The notes below the pieces were generated by a model. That model had not been told where the DNA came from and searched no databases. It saw only the letters and a list, made by a program, of their open reading frames with translations. From contig NZ_CP076723.1 in assembly GCF_018986915.1 (NCBI RefSeq), positions 2,451,501-2,515,500 on the forward strand: a stretch of DNA of 64,000 nucleotides. Reading direction: 5' to 3'. This document shows positions 9,712-17,262 of this stretch, piece after piece. The DNA comes from Geomonas oryzisoli. Its GTDB lineage: Bacteria; Desulfobacterota; Desulfuromonadia; Geobacterales; Geobacteraceae. How positions within the stretch are numbered: the stretch's first letter is position 1; the number at the start of each line of letters is the position of its first letter. Made by a program: the position numbers and the translations under genes.

Positions 9712-10989
9712 CTACTTTTTCTGAGGCTGTGCCGGGGCTGCCGGGGCACCGGGGGCTGCCGCCTTGGCGCCTGCGGCACCCTGACCGCCCTGCCCTGCCG
9801 CTGCCGGAGCGCCCGCGCCGGGACCGCCCTGCCCTTCGGGGGACTGGAACGGCACCACCTTCACCTGGGTGCCGGGACGCGCTTTCTGCAGCCCCTCCAG
9901 GATCACCTTCTCGCCGCCCTTCAGGCCGGAGCTCACCAGCCAGGCGTCACCCACGGTGCGGGCAACCTGGATCGGCCTCGGCTCAACCTTGTTCTCGGCA
10001 CCGACCACCATGACGATGGCCTGGCCGGCCGCGTTGCGGGTCACGCCGCGCTGCGGGATCAGGATCGCCGACTCGTTGATCCCCTCTTCAAGTACCGCAC
10101 GGACGAACATGCCCGGGAGCAGGGTCTGCTTCGGGTTCGGGAAGACGGCGCGCACGGTGATGGAGCCGGTGCTCTGGTCGACGGTCACGTCGGAGAATTT
10201 AAGCGAGCCGGTCACCGGGTACGGGGTGCCGTCCTCGAGCAGGAGCTTGACGCGGGCCTGGCCGGCCTGGTCGCGCTTCAAAAGACCGGTGGCGAGGCTG
10301 CGGTTCAGCTTCAGCATGTCGGAGCTCGACTGGGTCACGTCCACATACATGGTGGAGAGCTGCTGGATGGTCGCCAGGGCGGTTGCCTGGCTCGCGGTCA
10401 CGAGTGCGCCGTCGGTGACGGTGGAGCGCCCGATGCGGCCGGAGATGGGGGCGGTCACCTTGGTGTAGGCCAGGTTGATCCGCGCCGTCTCGACGGCGGC
10501 CTTCGCGGAGGCGACGTCGGCCTCGGCCTGTTTGAGCGCAGCGTAGGCGGCGTCGTAATCCTGCTTGCTGACCGCGTTGATCTTGACCAGTTCGCGGAAG
10601 CGCTCCTCCTTCAGCTTGGCGGGGAGGACGTTGGCCTCGGCGCGCGCCTCGCTCGCCTTGGCGCTGGCGTAGGCGGCCTGGTAGGTCGCGGGATCGATCT
10701 GGTACAGCACCTGGCCGGCCTTGACGTCGCTACCCTCGGTGAAGACCCGCTTCAAAATGATGCCGCTCACCTGGGGACGGACCTCGGCTATCAGGTAAGG
10801 GGACGTGCGCCCCGGAAGTTCGGTGGTCAGGGCGACGCGCTCGGGCTTCACCTCGATGACGCCCACCTCGGGCGGACCCATCGGCGGACCGCCGGCCTGC
10901 TGCTGTTTCTTGCCGCACCCGGAAAGAAGCAGGGAGCCGCTCAGAACTACAACGACGGATAACAACTGTGCCCTGTACTTGATCTGCAT
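9712..10989 (-). CDS. RND efflux periplasmic adaptor (membrane fusion protein) lipoprotein
   Basis: 425 residues with a signal sequence ending in the lipobox LLLSGC. The adaptor architecture is clear: PYLIAEVRPQVSGIILKRVFTEGSDVKAGQVLYQIDP (lipoyl half 1), a helical hairpin about residues 95-165, AYTKVTAPISGRIGRS (lipoyl half 2), and the beta-barrel stretch SITVRAVFPNPKQTLLPGMFVRAVLEEG. The last 50 residues are a low-complexity Gly/Ala/Pro/Gln tail (PEGQGGPGAGAPAAAGQGGQ...), longer than in AcrA, which may be a flexible periplasmic linker. It is upstream of the pump gene and downstream of a 26-aa microprotein and TetR gene in the same operon. Confidence 0.95.
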   Translation of the reverse strand: MQIKYRAQLLSVVVVLSGSLLLSGCGKKQQQAGGPPMGPPEVGVIEVKPERVALTTELPGRTSPYLIAEVRPQVSGIILKRVFTEGSDVKAGQVLYQIDPATYQAAYASAKASEARAEANVLPAKLKEERFRELVKINAVSKQDYDAAYAALKQAEADVASAKAAVETARINLAYTKVTAPISGRIGRSTVTDGALVTASQATALATIQQLSTMYVDVTQSSSDMLKLNRSLATGLLKRDQAGQARVKLLLEDGTPYPVTGSLKFSDVTVDQSTGSITVRAVFPNPKQTLLPGMFVRAVLEEGINESAILIPQRGVTRNAAGQAIVMVVGAENKVEPRPIQVARTVGDAWLVSSGLKGGEKVILEGLQKARPGTQVKVVPFQSPEGQGGPGAGAPAAAGQGGQGAAGAKAAAPGAPAAPAQPQKK

Positions 10990-11058
10990 GAAAACACCTC
11001 GTTTGGTTGGGTTACTGCCCGTGAAAAGGTTAAGCGGACCGCGTGCGGACCGCCGTAG

Positions 11059-11139
11059 TTATTTGCGCCTAAAGGAAACGAGTACCACGATGCCGCCCCA
11101 GGTAAGGGCGAACAGGATCAGACAAAGCTTCATCAGCAT
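11059..11139 (-). CDS. 26-aa membrane microprotein between TetR and the adaptor gene
   Basis: A 26-residue frame, MLMKLCLILFALTWGGIVVLVSFRRK, consisting almost entirely of one hydrophobic segment followed by a positively charged tail, so it would insert with its C-terminus in the cytoplasm. An ATG is preceded by GAGG at a slightly long 11-nt spacing. It starts 39 bp after the tetR stop and ends 69 bp before the adaptor start. Too short for normal gene callers; support is the charge pattern, the ribosome site and the operon position. With the 43-aa protein at the far end, this operon would carry two candidate pump-associated peptides. Confidence 0.5.
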   Translation of the reverse strand: MLMKLCLILFALTWGGIVVLVSFRRK

Positions 11140-11178
11140 CTGGGAAAAAACCTCATTGGAATGAACAATCAATCCGGT

Positions 11179-11781
11179 CTAGCGACGCAGGGCGTCCCAG
11201 CAGGCCCCGACCACCTGCTCGATCAGGGCATCGTCCAGCTTGATGAAGCCAAGGATGTGGTCGCGACAGATATCGACCAAAGGACCGAAAAAGAGCGAAA
11301 AGAGGATGGCCAACTCCAGAGGCTTGAAGATCTGCTGCGCCACCGCCTCGTCGAAGAGCTCGCTGATGATGTCCTTTCTCCCCTGCCCGAAGAGCTTCTC
11401 GCGGCGGTGGTCCACGCCGTACGGGGAGTTGTGGAACTGCTCGACGAAACGCAACTGCAGCGGTTCGTTGATCAGGTGGCGCACCAGCGCGGTGCCGATA
11501 TGCACCAGGCGCTCGCGCACCGGCCCGTTTTCCGGGTACCCCTGCATCATCACCTCGACGAAACGTTCTTCCACGTTTTTGTAGATCCAGCGGATCAGGT
11601 CGTCCTTGTTTTCGAAATAGCGGTAAATGGTACCGGCGCCGACGCCGGCCTTCTCTGCTATCATCGCCATGGGCGCGCCGTGGAACCCCTGCTCGGCCAC
11701 CAACTCCAACGCCGCCTGGATGATCGCTTCACGCTTCTCGGCACATTTGTCCGGCTTGTCACACTTTTCTGCTTTATCCAT
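11179..11781 (-). CDS. TetR/AcrR-family repressor of the RND operon
   Basis: 200 residues. Residues about 16-62 form the TetR DNA-binding domain (REAIIQAALELVAEQGFHGAPMAMIAEKAGVGAGTIYRYFENKDDLIRWIY), with the canonical GTIYRYF recognition helix. The C-terminal helical domain should bind the inducing compound. The gene heads the efflux operon; a near-perfect 18-bp palindrome between its promoter -10 and start codon (11798-11815) fits autoregulation, with induction of the pump when ligand binds. The N-terminus has an unusual charged Cys-containing lead (EKCDKPDKCAEK), which could bind metal or respond to thiol chemistry, as inference. Confidence 0.93.
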   Translation of the reverse strand: MDKAEKCDKPDKCAEKREAIIQAALELVAEQGFHGAPMAMIAEKAGVGAGTIYRYFENKDDLIRWIYKNVEERFVEVMMQGYPENGPVRERLVHIGTALVRHLINEPLQLRFVEQFHNSPYGVDHRREKLFGQGRKDIISELFDEAVAQQIFKPLELAILFSLFFGPLVDICRDHILGFIKLDDALIEQVVGACWDALRR

Positions 11782-11797
11782 CTTCTTCCCCTTTTGC

Positions 11798-11815
11798 GGA
11801 ATGACCGTTCATTCC
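11798..11815. promoter_or_regulatory. TetR operator palindrome
   Basis: GGAATGACCGTTCATTCC is an 18-bp inverted repeat with 8 of 9 half-site positions matched. It sits directly downstream of the -10 of the tetR promoter and 16 bp from the tetR start, the expected place for a self-repressing operator. Confidence 0.75.
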
Positions 11816-11816
11816 T

Positions 11817-11845
11817 TTTATATGCTCCTCTTTTTATGCTGTCAA
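11817..11845 (-). promoter_or_regulatory. Sigma70 promoter of the tetR-efflux operon
   Basis: Minus-strand TTGACA (11840-11845), 17-bp spacer, TATAAA (11817-11822). Close to consensus, with the TetR palindrome occupying the transcription start region. Confidence 0.75.
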
Positions 11846-11924
11846 TAAGTCAAAACAGAAAAACGATTAAAAGCAGGTAAAAAAGACACACACCACACGG
11901 CGAGCAGCGCTCACCAGAGCGGGT

Positions 11925-11953
11925 TTGACTGGGAAAGGGTTTTGGAGTAGATT
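11925..11953 (+). promoter_or_regulatory. Sigma70 promoter of the nitroreductase gene
   Basis: TTGACT (11925-11930), 17-bp spacer, TAGATT (11948-11953), about 45 nt before the start codon. Divergent from the tetR promoter. Confidence 0.6.
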
Positions 11954-12003
11954 TGCGCCTCTGTCACAGCAAAGCCGACCAAACCAGTCATAAGGGAAAA
12001 GTC

Positions 12004-12525
12004 ATGATCGAACTGTTACGCAAACGCCGCAGCATAAGGAAGTTCACCGAAGAGAAGGTCTCCGCAGAGGCCGTGGAGACATTGGTCGAGGCCGCTTTGA
12101 GAGCGCCCGCTTCTCGCAGTCTGAATCCTTGGGAGTTCATCGTCGTCGACGACCCGCAACTGCTGCAGCAACTCGCCGCAGCCAAGCAGCACGGCTCCGA
12201 GTTCGTGGCGCGGGCGCCTTTGGCCATCGTGGTCTGTGCCGACAGCACCAAGTCCGATGTCTGGGTCGAAGACTGCTCCATCGCCGCCATCCTAATCCAG
12301 TGCACCGCCCTGTCGCTGGGGCTGGGGAGCTGCTGGGCGCAGATCCGCGAGCGCAGGCACGATGCCCAAACGAGCGCCGAGCAGTACCTCCAGAAACTGC
12401 TGGGACTCCCGGAACACCTGAAGGTGGAATGCATCCTCGGCATCGGCCACCCTGCCGAGCGTCCGCGCCCCCTTCCCGCCGAGAAGCTGCAGCGCGAAAA
12501 GGTGAGGAAGAACCGCTGGTCCTGA
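12004..12525 (+). CDS. Nitroreductase family flavoprotein
   Basis: 173 residues. The N-terminus MIELLRKRRSIRKFTEEKVSAEAVETLVEAALRAPASRSLNPWEFIVV is the FMN-binding nitroreductase signature (RRSIRKF; APASRSLNPWEF). Later, DCSIAAILIQCTALSLGLGSCWAQI and the C-terminal GIGHPAERPRPLP complete the small single-domain fold. Members reduce nitro groups, quinones or other electron acceptors with NAD(P)H via FMN; the substrate cannot be predicted. It is transcribed divergently from the TetR-efflux operon. Its 3' end lies 25 bp before an IS3-family insertion, which separates it from the hairpin terminator at 13909-13945. Confidence 0.9.
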   Translation: MIELLRKRRSIRKFTEEKVSAEAVETLVEAALRAPASRSLNPWEFIVVDDPQLLQQLAAAKQHGSEFVARAPLAIVVCADSTKSDVWVEDCSIAAILIQCTALSLGLGSCWAQIRERRHDAQTSAEQYLQKLLGLPEHLKVECILGIGHPAERPRPLPAEKLQREKVRKNRWS

Positions 12526-12587
12526 TGCGCATAACGAGTCAGGGTGCAGCTGGCCTATCTTCGCAATAGAGGACACGTTAGAAACCC

Positions 12588-13406
12588 TTATGCTGCCATC
12601 TTCAACTCCTGCTGCTCGAACTCTTCTGGGGAGCAATAGCCGATGGCAGAGTGTAGCCTCTTGCGATTGTAAAAACCTTCGATGTAGCAAAAGATCCGGC
12701 TTTGCGCCTCCTGCCGGGTTTTGAAGGAGCAGTGGTAAACCAATTCTCTCTTCAGTGTCGAGAAGAATGTCTCCGTCACAGCGTTGTCGTAGCAGCATCC
12801 GGTGCCGCTCATGCTTTGTACGCCGCCAGCTTTGCTGATCGTGGTACCGAAGCGCTTACTGCAGTACTGCGAACCGCGATCGCTGTGGAAGATGAAGCCA
12901 GCTCCTGGCCGACGCTTCACCGCTGCATTGGCAAAAGCCGTTACAACCAGGTCGTCTGTCATTCGGTCGCTCATGCTCCAGCCAACGATCCGGCGGGAGA
13001 AGAGATCCAGCACGACTGCCAGGTACAACCAGCCCTGGGCAGTCTCGATGTACGTGATGTCACCAGTCCAAACCTGATTAGGGGCTGGAGCAGAGAAATT
13101 CCGCTGTAAAAGGTTTGGCGCGACAGGACGTTTGTGATCCGAGTTCGTGGTGACTTTGAATCGCCGCTTAGTCTTCACTCGCAGATCATTTTCACGCATC
13201 AGGCGCCAGACGCGGTTCTTTCCGACGTACTTTTGTTGCTTTTGCAGCTCTTTGACTACTCGTACTGCACCGTACGTCTTGTCGCTGTCGTGAAAGGCTT
13301 TTTTGATAGCTGGTAGCAGTGCCTGGTCTTCACGCTGCCGCTTGGTTACCCGGCCGGCTGCATGGGCGTAGTACCAACTCCGAGTCACTCCAAGAACTCG
13401 GCACAT
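12588..13406 (-). CDS. IS3-family transposase OrfB (catalytic)
   Basis: 272 residues counted from the first ATG (MCRVLGVTRSWYYAH). It carries an HTH_21-like region and the rve integrase core: VWTGDITYIETAQGWLYLAVVLDLFSRRIVGW contains the first catalytic Asp, FHSDRGSQYCS the second, and CCYDNAVTETFFSTLKRE the Glu of the DDE triad. The same frame stays open upstream to the slippery A7 at 13487-13493, so the true product is most likely an OrfAB fusion made by -1 frameshifting; the segment bridging the frames reads SSGHLLDGSESIFGFITEHRSEFGVQE in two parts, typical of the family. The DNVA/TETFF region suggests the IS3 subgroup. Confidence 0.93.
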   Translation of the reverse strand: MCRVLGVTRSWYYAHAAGRVTKRQREDQALLPAIKKAFHDSDKTYGAVRVVKELQKQQKYVGKNRVWRLMRENDLRVKTKRRFKVTTNSDHKRPVAPNLLQRNFSAPAPNQVWTGDITYIETAQGWLYLAVVLDLFSRRIVGWSMSDRMTDDLVVTAFANAAVKRRPGAGFIFHSDRGSQYCSKRFGTTISKAGGVQSMSGTGCCYDNAVTETFFSTLKRELVYHCSFKTRQEAQSRIFCYIEGFYNRKRLHSAIGYCSPEEFEQQELKMAA

Positions 13407-13438
13407 CTCCTGAACTCCGAATTCGGAGCGGTGCTCGG

Positions 13439-13738
13439 TTATGAACCCGAATATCGATTCGGATCCGTCGAGAAGATGGCCACTGCTTTTTTTAGGATTT
13501 CACGCTCGCGCAGTAGCCTCTCGTTCTCTTTACGCAGGTGCTTCAGTTCGGCTTCAACTGATGCATGCTTAACTTTTACAGGATCTTGTTGGTCCCGATG
13601 TTTCTGGACCCACCCTTTGAGAACCCCATGGGTGATCCCTAGGCTGCTCTCTACCTCACGGATGGTACGGCCTTCATCAATGACTAACTTGATCGCTTCT
13701 CGTTTAAACTCTGAATCGTACTTGCGATTCGATCTCAT
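13439..13738 (-). CDS. IS3-family transposase OrfA (DNA binding)
   Basis: 99 residues. The first 60 form the HTH_8 helix-turn-helix (KYDSEFKREAIKLVIDEGRTIREVESSLGITHGVLKGWVQKH), followed by a leucine-zipper-like coil (EAELKHLRKENERLLREREILKKA). The reading frame ends 18 codons after the slippery site. Alone it would act as a terminal-repeat-binding partner or regulator; frameshifted it supplies the N-terminus of OrfAB. Confidence 0.92.
   Translation of the reverse strand: MRSNRKYDSEFKREAIKLVIDEGRTIREVESSLGITHGVLKGWVQKHRDQQDPVKVKHASVEAELKHLRKENERLLREREILKKAVAIFSTDPNRYSGS
13487..13493 (-). other. Programmed -1 frameshift site of the IS element
   Basis: A run of seven A on the minus strand (codons CTA AAA AAA G in orfA frame). 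Slipping back one base enters the orfB frame with no stop before the OrfB start, giving one continuous OrfAB product. Confidence 0.7.
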
Positions 13739-13908
13739 GACACACCCTCCTAGCTCGTTAGGATATATGGTGTGTCCTCAAAAGTGAAGATAGCTCAAGC
13801 GTCACCTGAACTCCCCCTCCCTTGACGGGAGCACCTCCCCCCCTAGCCCCCTCCCGCCGAGGGGCGGGGGAACCACGAACAAGGGATCAATGGCGCTCGA
13901 ACAAATAG

Positions 13909-13945
13909 AAAGGCCCGCCCCCGGGATGGGACGGGCCTTTCTTTT
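13909..13945. terminator. Hairpin terminator, probably originally of the nitroreductase gene
   Basis: Stem AAAGGCCCG (13909-13917) pairs with CGGGCCTTT (13932-13940), followed by CTTTT. T-rich on the plus side. Now separated from the nitroreductase by the IS element. Confidence 0.65.
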
Positions 13946-13973
13946 ACTCATTGGTGACTCTGCTACCTGCCAC

Positions 13974-14055
13974 TCCCCCCTTTGCGAAGGGGGGTCGGGG
14001 GGGATTTGCCTTTCCCTGAAGCAAATCCCCCTAAATCCCCCTTCGCAAAGGGGGA
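13974..14055. repeat. REP-like palindromic element
   Basis: Two long inverted arms (13974-14009 and 14021-14055), each itself containing a small palindrome (CCCCCTTTGCGAAGGGGG type). The preceding 13810-13875 holds a related C-rich palindrome. The stretch 13798-14112 contains only such repeats and terminators, no gene. Confidence 0.75.
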
Positions 14056-14112
14056 CTTTTACCAGCAAAAGATTGTCACTGATCGGGTTCTTTTGCTCAG
14101 CCAAGGTGAAGG

Positions 14113-14153
14113 AAAAAAAGGCACACCCCGGAGGAGGTTTACAGGGGTGTGCC
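14113..14153 (-). terminator. Rho-independent terminator of the M23 peptidase gene
   Basis: Minus-strand stem GGCACACCCC/GGGGTGTGCC (14144-14153 with 14120-14129) followed by seven T. Confidence 0.85.
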
Positions 14154-14164
14154 AATAACACCGT

Positions 14165-14752
14165 TTAGCCGCCGTTGATATCGGACTTGATGTTTTGCAA
14201 AAGGGAGCCGATGGACTCGTCCAGTTGCTGTTCCAGCATCCGGCGCGTCTCTGCGCTCAGGCCGTGAGGCTGTGAGGGCGGGGCCGCCGCGACCTCGGGA
14301 GCGTTCCCGCTCTCATCGGTCACGGGACGACCGCTGGGGATCTGCTCGTAATGGACGTGCGGGCCGGTCGACCTGCCGCTGTTGCCGGAGAAAGCCAGCA
14401 CCGCCCCAGCCTCGACCTGCTCACCAGAATGAACGTTCACCCTGGCGTTGTGCCCGTACAGGGTGCGGTCGCCGCTGTCATGCTCAAGGATGACGGCAGC
14501 GCCGTAGCCGCGGCGCTCCCCGGCGAAGACCACCCTCCCCTTGCGCGTTGCCCGTACCGGGGTGCCGACCGGGACGGCGATATCGATGCCCCGGTGAAAG
14601 GCGAGCTTGCCGCTCCCGAAGGGATCGAGCCGCCAGCCGACACCCGAGGTGACCACCCCCTCGACCGGGAGGGGACCGGAAGCCCGCGCAGGAAGCGGTG
14701 CGTGGCACAGCAGAATGATCAGTATGAAAAAGAAATGCCGTGCTGCAGTCAC
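14165..14752 (-). CDS. Secreted M23-family metallopeptidase (LytM-like)
   Basis: 195 residues with a signal peptide (HFFFILIILLCHAPLPARA). The peptidase_M23 core has HRGIDIAVPVGTPV (first zinc ligands His and Asp), and GPHVHYE (HxH motif), with YGAAVILEHDSGDRTLYGHN between; all zinc and catalytic residues appear present, so it should be an active endopeptidase or a LytM activator. The C-terminal 45 residues are Pro/Ala-rich then a helix. It probably cleaves peptidoglycan cross-bridges in the periplasm. The gene stands alone with its own terminator. Confidence 0.9.
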   Translation of the reverse strand: MTAARHFFFILIILLCHAPLPARASGPLPVEGVVTSGVGWRLDPFGSGKLAFHRGIDIAVPVGTPVRATRKGRVVFAGERRGYGAAVILEHDSGDRTLYGHNARVNVHSGEQVEAGAVLAFSGNSGRSTGPHVHYEQIPSGRPVTDESGNAPEVAAAPPSQPHGLSAETRRMLEQQLDESIGSLLQNIKSDINGG

Positions 14753-14894
14753 CGGGTCCCCGACATGAAGTAGATGTGATGCTCGAGACAGCGAGTATCT
14801 ATCAAGGAGCGTGCCCGCCCCGTCGTTTTTCAGCTAAGCCACTGACTTGTATGAACTCTGCTTGACACCAGCCATGGGAACCTGGCGCGGACGC

Positions 14895-14927
14895 TGCAGA
14901 ATATTCACTGCTCGTTGCAGAATATTC
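14895..14927. promoter_or_regulatory. Direct repeat TGCAGAATATTC x2, possible operator
   Basis: Two perfect 12-bp copies (14895-14906 and 14916-14927) 21 bp apart, i.e. two helical turns, each with an internal GAATATTC palindrome. They lie in the 332-bp gap between the reductase/rhodanese 3' end and the peptidase promoter region. The rest of the gap holds a lone GGCGAATGATTATTCGCC palindrome (14978-14998) and a terminator. Confidence 0.45.
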
Positions 14928-15027
14928 CGCAGGGCTTGTTCCCGCCCGCCCGTCTCACCGGGGGAAGGAGGGTGGACGGGCGAATGATTATTCGCCCCGA
15001 CAGGAGCGGTGCGGGACGGCAGTTATC

Positions 15028-15057
15028 AAAAAAAAGGGACCGCCCCCTGGCGGTCCC
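15028..15057 (-). terminator. Rho-independent terminator of the CoA-disulfide reductase gene
   Basis: Minus-strand stem GGGACCGCC/GGCGGTCCC (15036-15044 with 15049-15057) followed by eight T. Confidence 0.9.
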
Positions 15058-15084
15058 CTGTGTGGATCGCTACTGCCCTGCCCG

Positions 15085-16758
15085 TTACTGGTCGCGGAAA
15101 CGGTACGGCCAGGCCATGATGCCGCCGTCCATGAATTTCACATCGGCAAAGCCTGCGGCGTCGAGGATCTTCTGGGCCTCGTACCCCCTGAGGCTCACCT
15201 TGCAGAAGGCGACGATTTCCTTGTCCCTGGGAAGCTCTTCCAGCCGCTCGCGCAGCGCTCCCAGCGGGATCAGTTTGGCACCGTCGATGCCGATCTCGCC
15301 GTGCTCGGCCGGCGAGCGGACGTCCAGCAGGATGAAGTCGTCCCCCTCTTCCAGCTTCTTTTTCACCTCGCGCGCCGTGATGCCGCGGGCATGCCCGGAA
15401 AGCTTGTTCTTCATGATGTCGGCGGCGACGATCAGGTTGTCCATGGCGGCGCCATACGGGGGCGCGTAGGCCAGGTCCAGCTGGGAGAGCTGCTCCGCGC
15501 TGGCCTTGAAGGTGATGGCGGTTGCGGCTGCGTCGAGGCGTTTGTCCACGGCGCCCTCCCCCGCCGCCTGCAGCCCCAGAATGCGGCCGGTGGCGCGTTC
15601 GGCGACCAGCTTGAGCAGGATGGGTTTCGCCCCCGGGAAAAAGTGGGCGCGGTCGGGCGCCGGCGAGATCACGGTCTCCACGTCGAAGCCGTGCCTGCGT
15701 GCCTCGCTCTCGGTGAGTCCGGTCTTGCCCGCGTTGACGTTGAAGACCTTGAGGATGCTGGTTCCGATCACGCCGGCGAAGGTCGCCTCGCCGCCGGCCG
15801 CGTTGATCCCGGCGACGCGCCCCTGCTTGTTGGCGGTGCTCCCCAGCGGGATGAACACCTTCTTGCCGGTGACAAGATGGGTGGTTTCGCAGCAGTCGCC
15901 GCAGGCGTAGATATCGGGATCGCTGGTGCGCAGCTGTTCGTCCACCGCGATGGCGCCGGTCACCCCGATGGCGAGACCGGCCTCCCGGGCAAGGGCCACG
16001 TTAGGCGTCACCCCGGGGGCGAGCACCACCAGGTCGGCGGCGATCTCCCTGCCGCCGGCACAGACCTGCTGCACCCTCCCCAGGCCGGCGAAGCCGGTGA
16101 CGGCGCAGCCGGTCAGGACGGTCACCCCCTGCAGCTTCACGTGTTTTTCCACCACCGCCGCAACCTCGGCGTCGAGCACGCCGGGGAGGAGCTGGTCTCG
16201 CATCTCCACCAGGGTTACCTGTACCCCCTTGTCCCGCAGCGCTTCCGCGGTCTCCAGGCCGATCAGACCGGCGCCGATGATGCAGGCTGCGGTACCCGGA
16301 AGGGCCCGTTCCTTCAAGAGTTCGGCGTCCTCGATCGATTTCACCGTGAAAACGTTCGATAAAGAGACGTTCTCCAGGGCCGGGATGAACGGCGAGCTGC
16401 CGGTGGCCAGCACCAGCTTGTCGTAGGGAAGCTCACTCTCCACCGCTTCACCCTCGCGCAGGCGGATCAGCTTGCGCTGCCGGTCGATGCCGGTGACCTC
16501 GGTGTTGGTTCGGACCGACACACCCTTGACTTTGCTGAAGAAGTTCCGGTCGCGCACCACCCCGACCGGGGTGCTCATCAGCTCCTTAAGCTCCTTCACC
16601 GTGTCGGAGACGTAGTACGGAATGCCACAGGCGCCGTACGAAATGAAGCTGCCCCGGTCAAGCACCACGATCTCCGCGTTGGGGTCCGTCCTTCTGGCCT
16701 TGGCGGCCGCCTTGGCACCCGCGGCGTTAGCGCCTATCACCACTATTTTCTTGGTCAT
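15085..16758 (-). CDS. FAD-dependent CoA-disulfide reductase / NADH oxidase with rhodanese domain
   Basis: 557 residues. Residues 1-440 are a pyridine-nucleotide-disulfide oxidoreductase: FAD motif VVIGANAAGAKAAAKARR, redox Cys in SYGACGIPYYVS, NAD motif CIIGAGLIGLETAEAL, second FAD motif DIYACGDCCET. Residues about 460-557 are a rhodanese domain (FILLDVRSPAEHGEIGIDGA, active Cys in FCKVSLRG). This fusion is the CoADR-RHD class, linked in other bacteria to CoA persulfide/polysulfide reduction or coenzyme-A redox balance. The start MTKK is 6 nt from AAGGAG; the upstream ATG has no spacing. Preceded by a 77-aa membrane protein in the same direction. The single Cys (not CxxxxC) fits the class. 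Confidence 0.93.
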   Translation of the reverse strand: MTKKIVVIGANAAGAKAAAKARRTDPNAEIVVLDRGSFISYGACGIPYYVSDTVKELKELMSTPVGVVRDRNFFSKVKGVSVRTNTEVTGIDRQRKLIRLREGEAVESELPYDKLVLATGSSPFIPALENVSLSNVFTVKSIEDAELLKERALPGTAACIIGAGLIGLETAEALRDKGVQVTLVEMRDQLLPGVLDAEVAAVVEKHVKLQGVTVLTGCAVTGFAGLGRVQQVCAGGREIAADLVVLAPGVTPNVALAREAGLAIGVTGAIAVDEQLRTSDPDIYACGDCCETTHLVTGKKVFIPLGSTANKQGRVAGINAAGGEATFAGVIGTSILKVFNVNAGKTGLTESEARRHGFDVETVISPAPDRAHFFPGAKPILLKLVAERATGRILGLQAAGEGAVDKRLDAAATAITFKASAEQLSQLDLAYAPPYGAAMDNLIVAADIMKNKLSGHARGITAREVKKKLEEGDDFILLDVRSPAEHGEIGIDGAKLIPLGALRERLEELPRDKEIVAFCKVSLRGYEAQKILDAAGFADVKFMDGGIMAWPYRFRDQ

Positions 16759-16834
16759 CCACATCTCCTTCGAACTTCATCTCGGCCTCGCACCGGCCGC
16801 AGCCGGAATCAGCGCACCGGTGCCCCTGCCACGG

Positions 16835-17068
16835 TCAGCGAGGGGTTTCCCCCCGCCCCCTGAAATCCGTCGTCACCCGCAGTGCCAGCAGCGCAAAGGG
16901 CCAGGCGTGCCAGAACAGGTCGAATATGTCGAGCGGTCGGACCAGGGTCCCGGAGAGGAGCATCCTCACCTTGCCGAACAGGTGCGGCTCCGGAACAAAA
17001 GGGGCGAAGCCAAGCAGCAAGGCGATCGGGATCAGGGTCCCGTAGCCGGGCAGTTTAAGCTGTGTCAC
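16835..17068 (-). CDS. Small two-span membrane protein upstream of the CoA-disulfide reductase
   Basis: 77 residues from a GTG 4 nt after GGAGG. Two hydrophobic stretches (GTLIPIALLLGFAPFVPEP and DIFDLFWHAWPFALLALRV) separated by a charged loop. No family recognised; the longer in-frame N-terminus lacks a ribosome site. The downstream reductase/rhodanese gene begins 76 bp later, so the two are probably one transcript, suggesting a membrane anchor or sulfur-compound transport role, as inference only. Confidence 0.55.
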   Translation of the reverse strand: MTQLKLPGYGTLIPIALLLGFAPFVPEPHLFGKVRMLLSGTLVRPLDIFDLFWHAWPFALLALRVTTDFRGRGETPR

Positions 17069-17189
17069 ACGTCCTCCAAACCGCTCGGGGGCTCGTTCTG
17101 GCCCCCGGGCAGCCACGGAACAATACACATTCGCCTTTTTGCATGTCAACACAATTCCGCCGTTTACAGCACCAGCGACTGCAAAAACT

Positions 17190-17219
17190 AAAAAAAGAGG
17201 AGGTCTGCGGGACCCCCTC
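17190..17219 (-). terminator. Probable terminator of the wecB-fmdB unit
   Basis: Minus-strand hairpin GACCCCCTC-type stem (17197-17205 with 17211-17219, one mismatch) followed by a seven-T run. Confidence 0.6.
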
Positions 17220-17262
17220 TCTCTCTTCGTTCAACGCCCCAACTGGGCGCCGGTCAGAACCT

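Larger units (their letters stand above)
12551..13797 (-). mobile_element. Intact IS3-family insertion sequence, 1247 bp
   Basis: The ends are imperfect terminal inverted repeats beginning TG: TGAGCTATCTTC... at 13797 reading inward and TGGCCTATCTTC... at 12551, both continuing to GAGGACAC about 26 bp in. A 3-bp target duplication AGC flanks the element (12548-12550 and 13798-13800), as expected for IS3. It holds orfA and orfB in overlapping frames with an A7 slippery run. All parts look intact, so the insertion is recent or active. Confidence 0.93.

Noticed and set aside
13802-14168. Open frames of about 92-119 codons on both strands after the IS element
   Set aside because: They read through palindromic C-rich repeats and terminators; composition follows the repeats.
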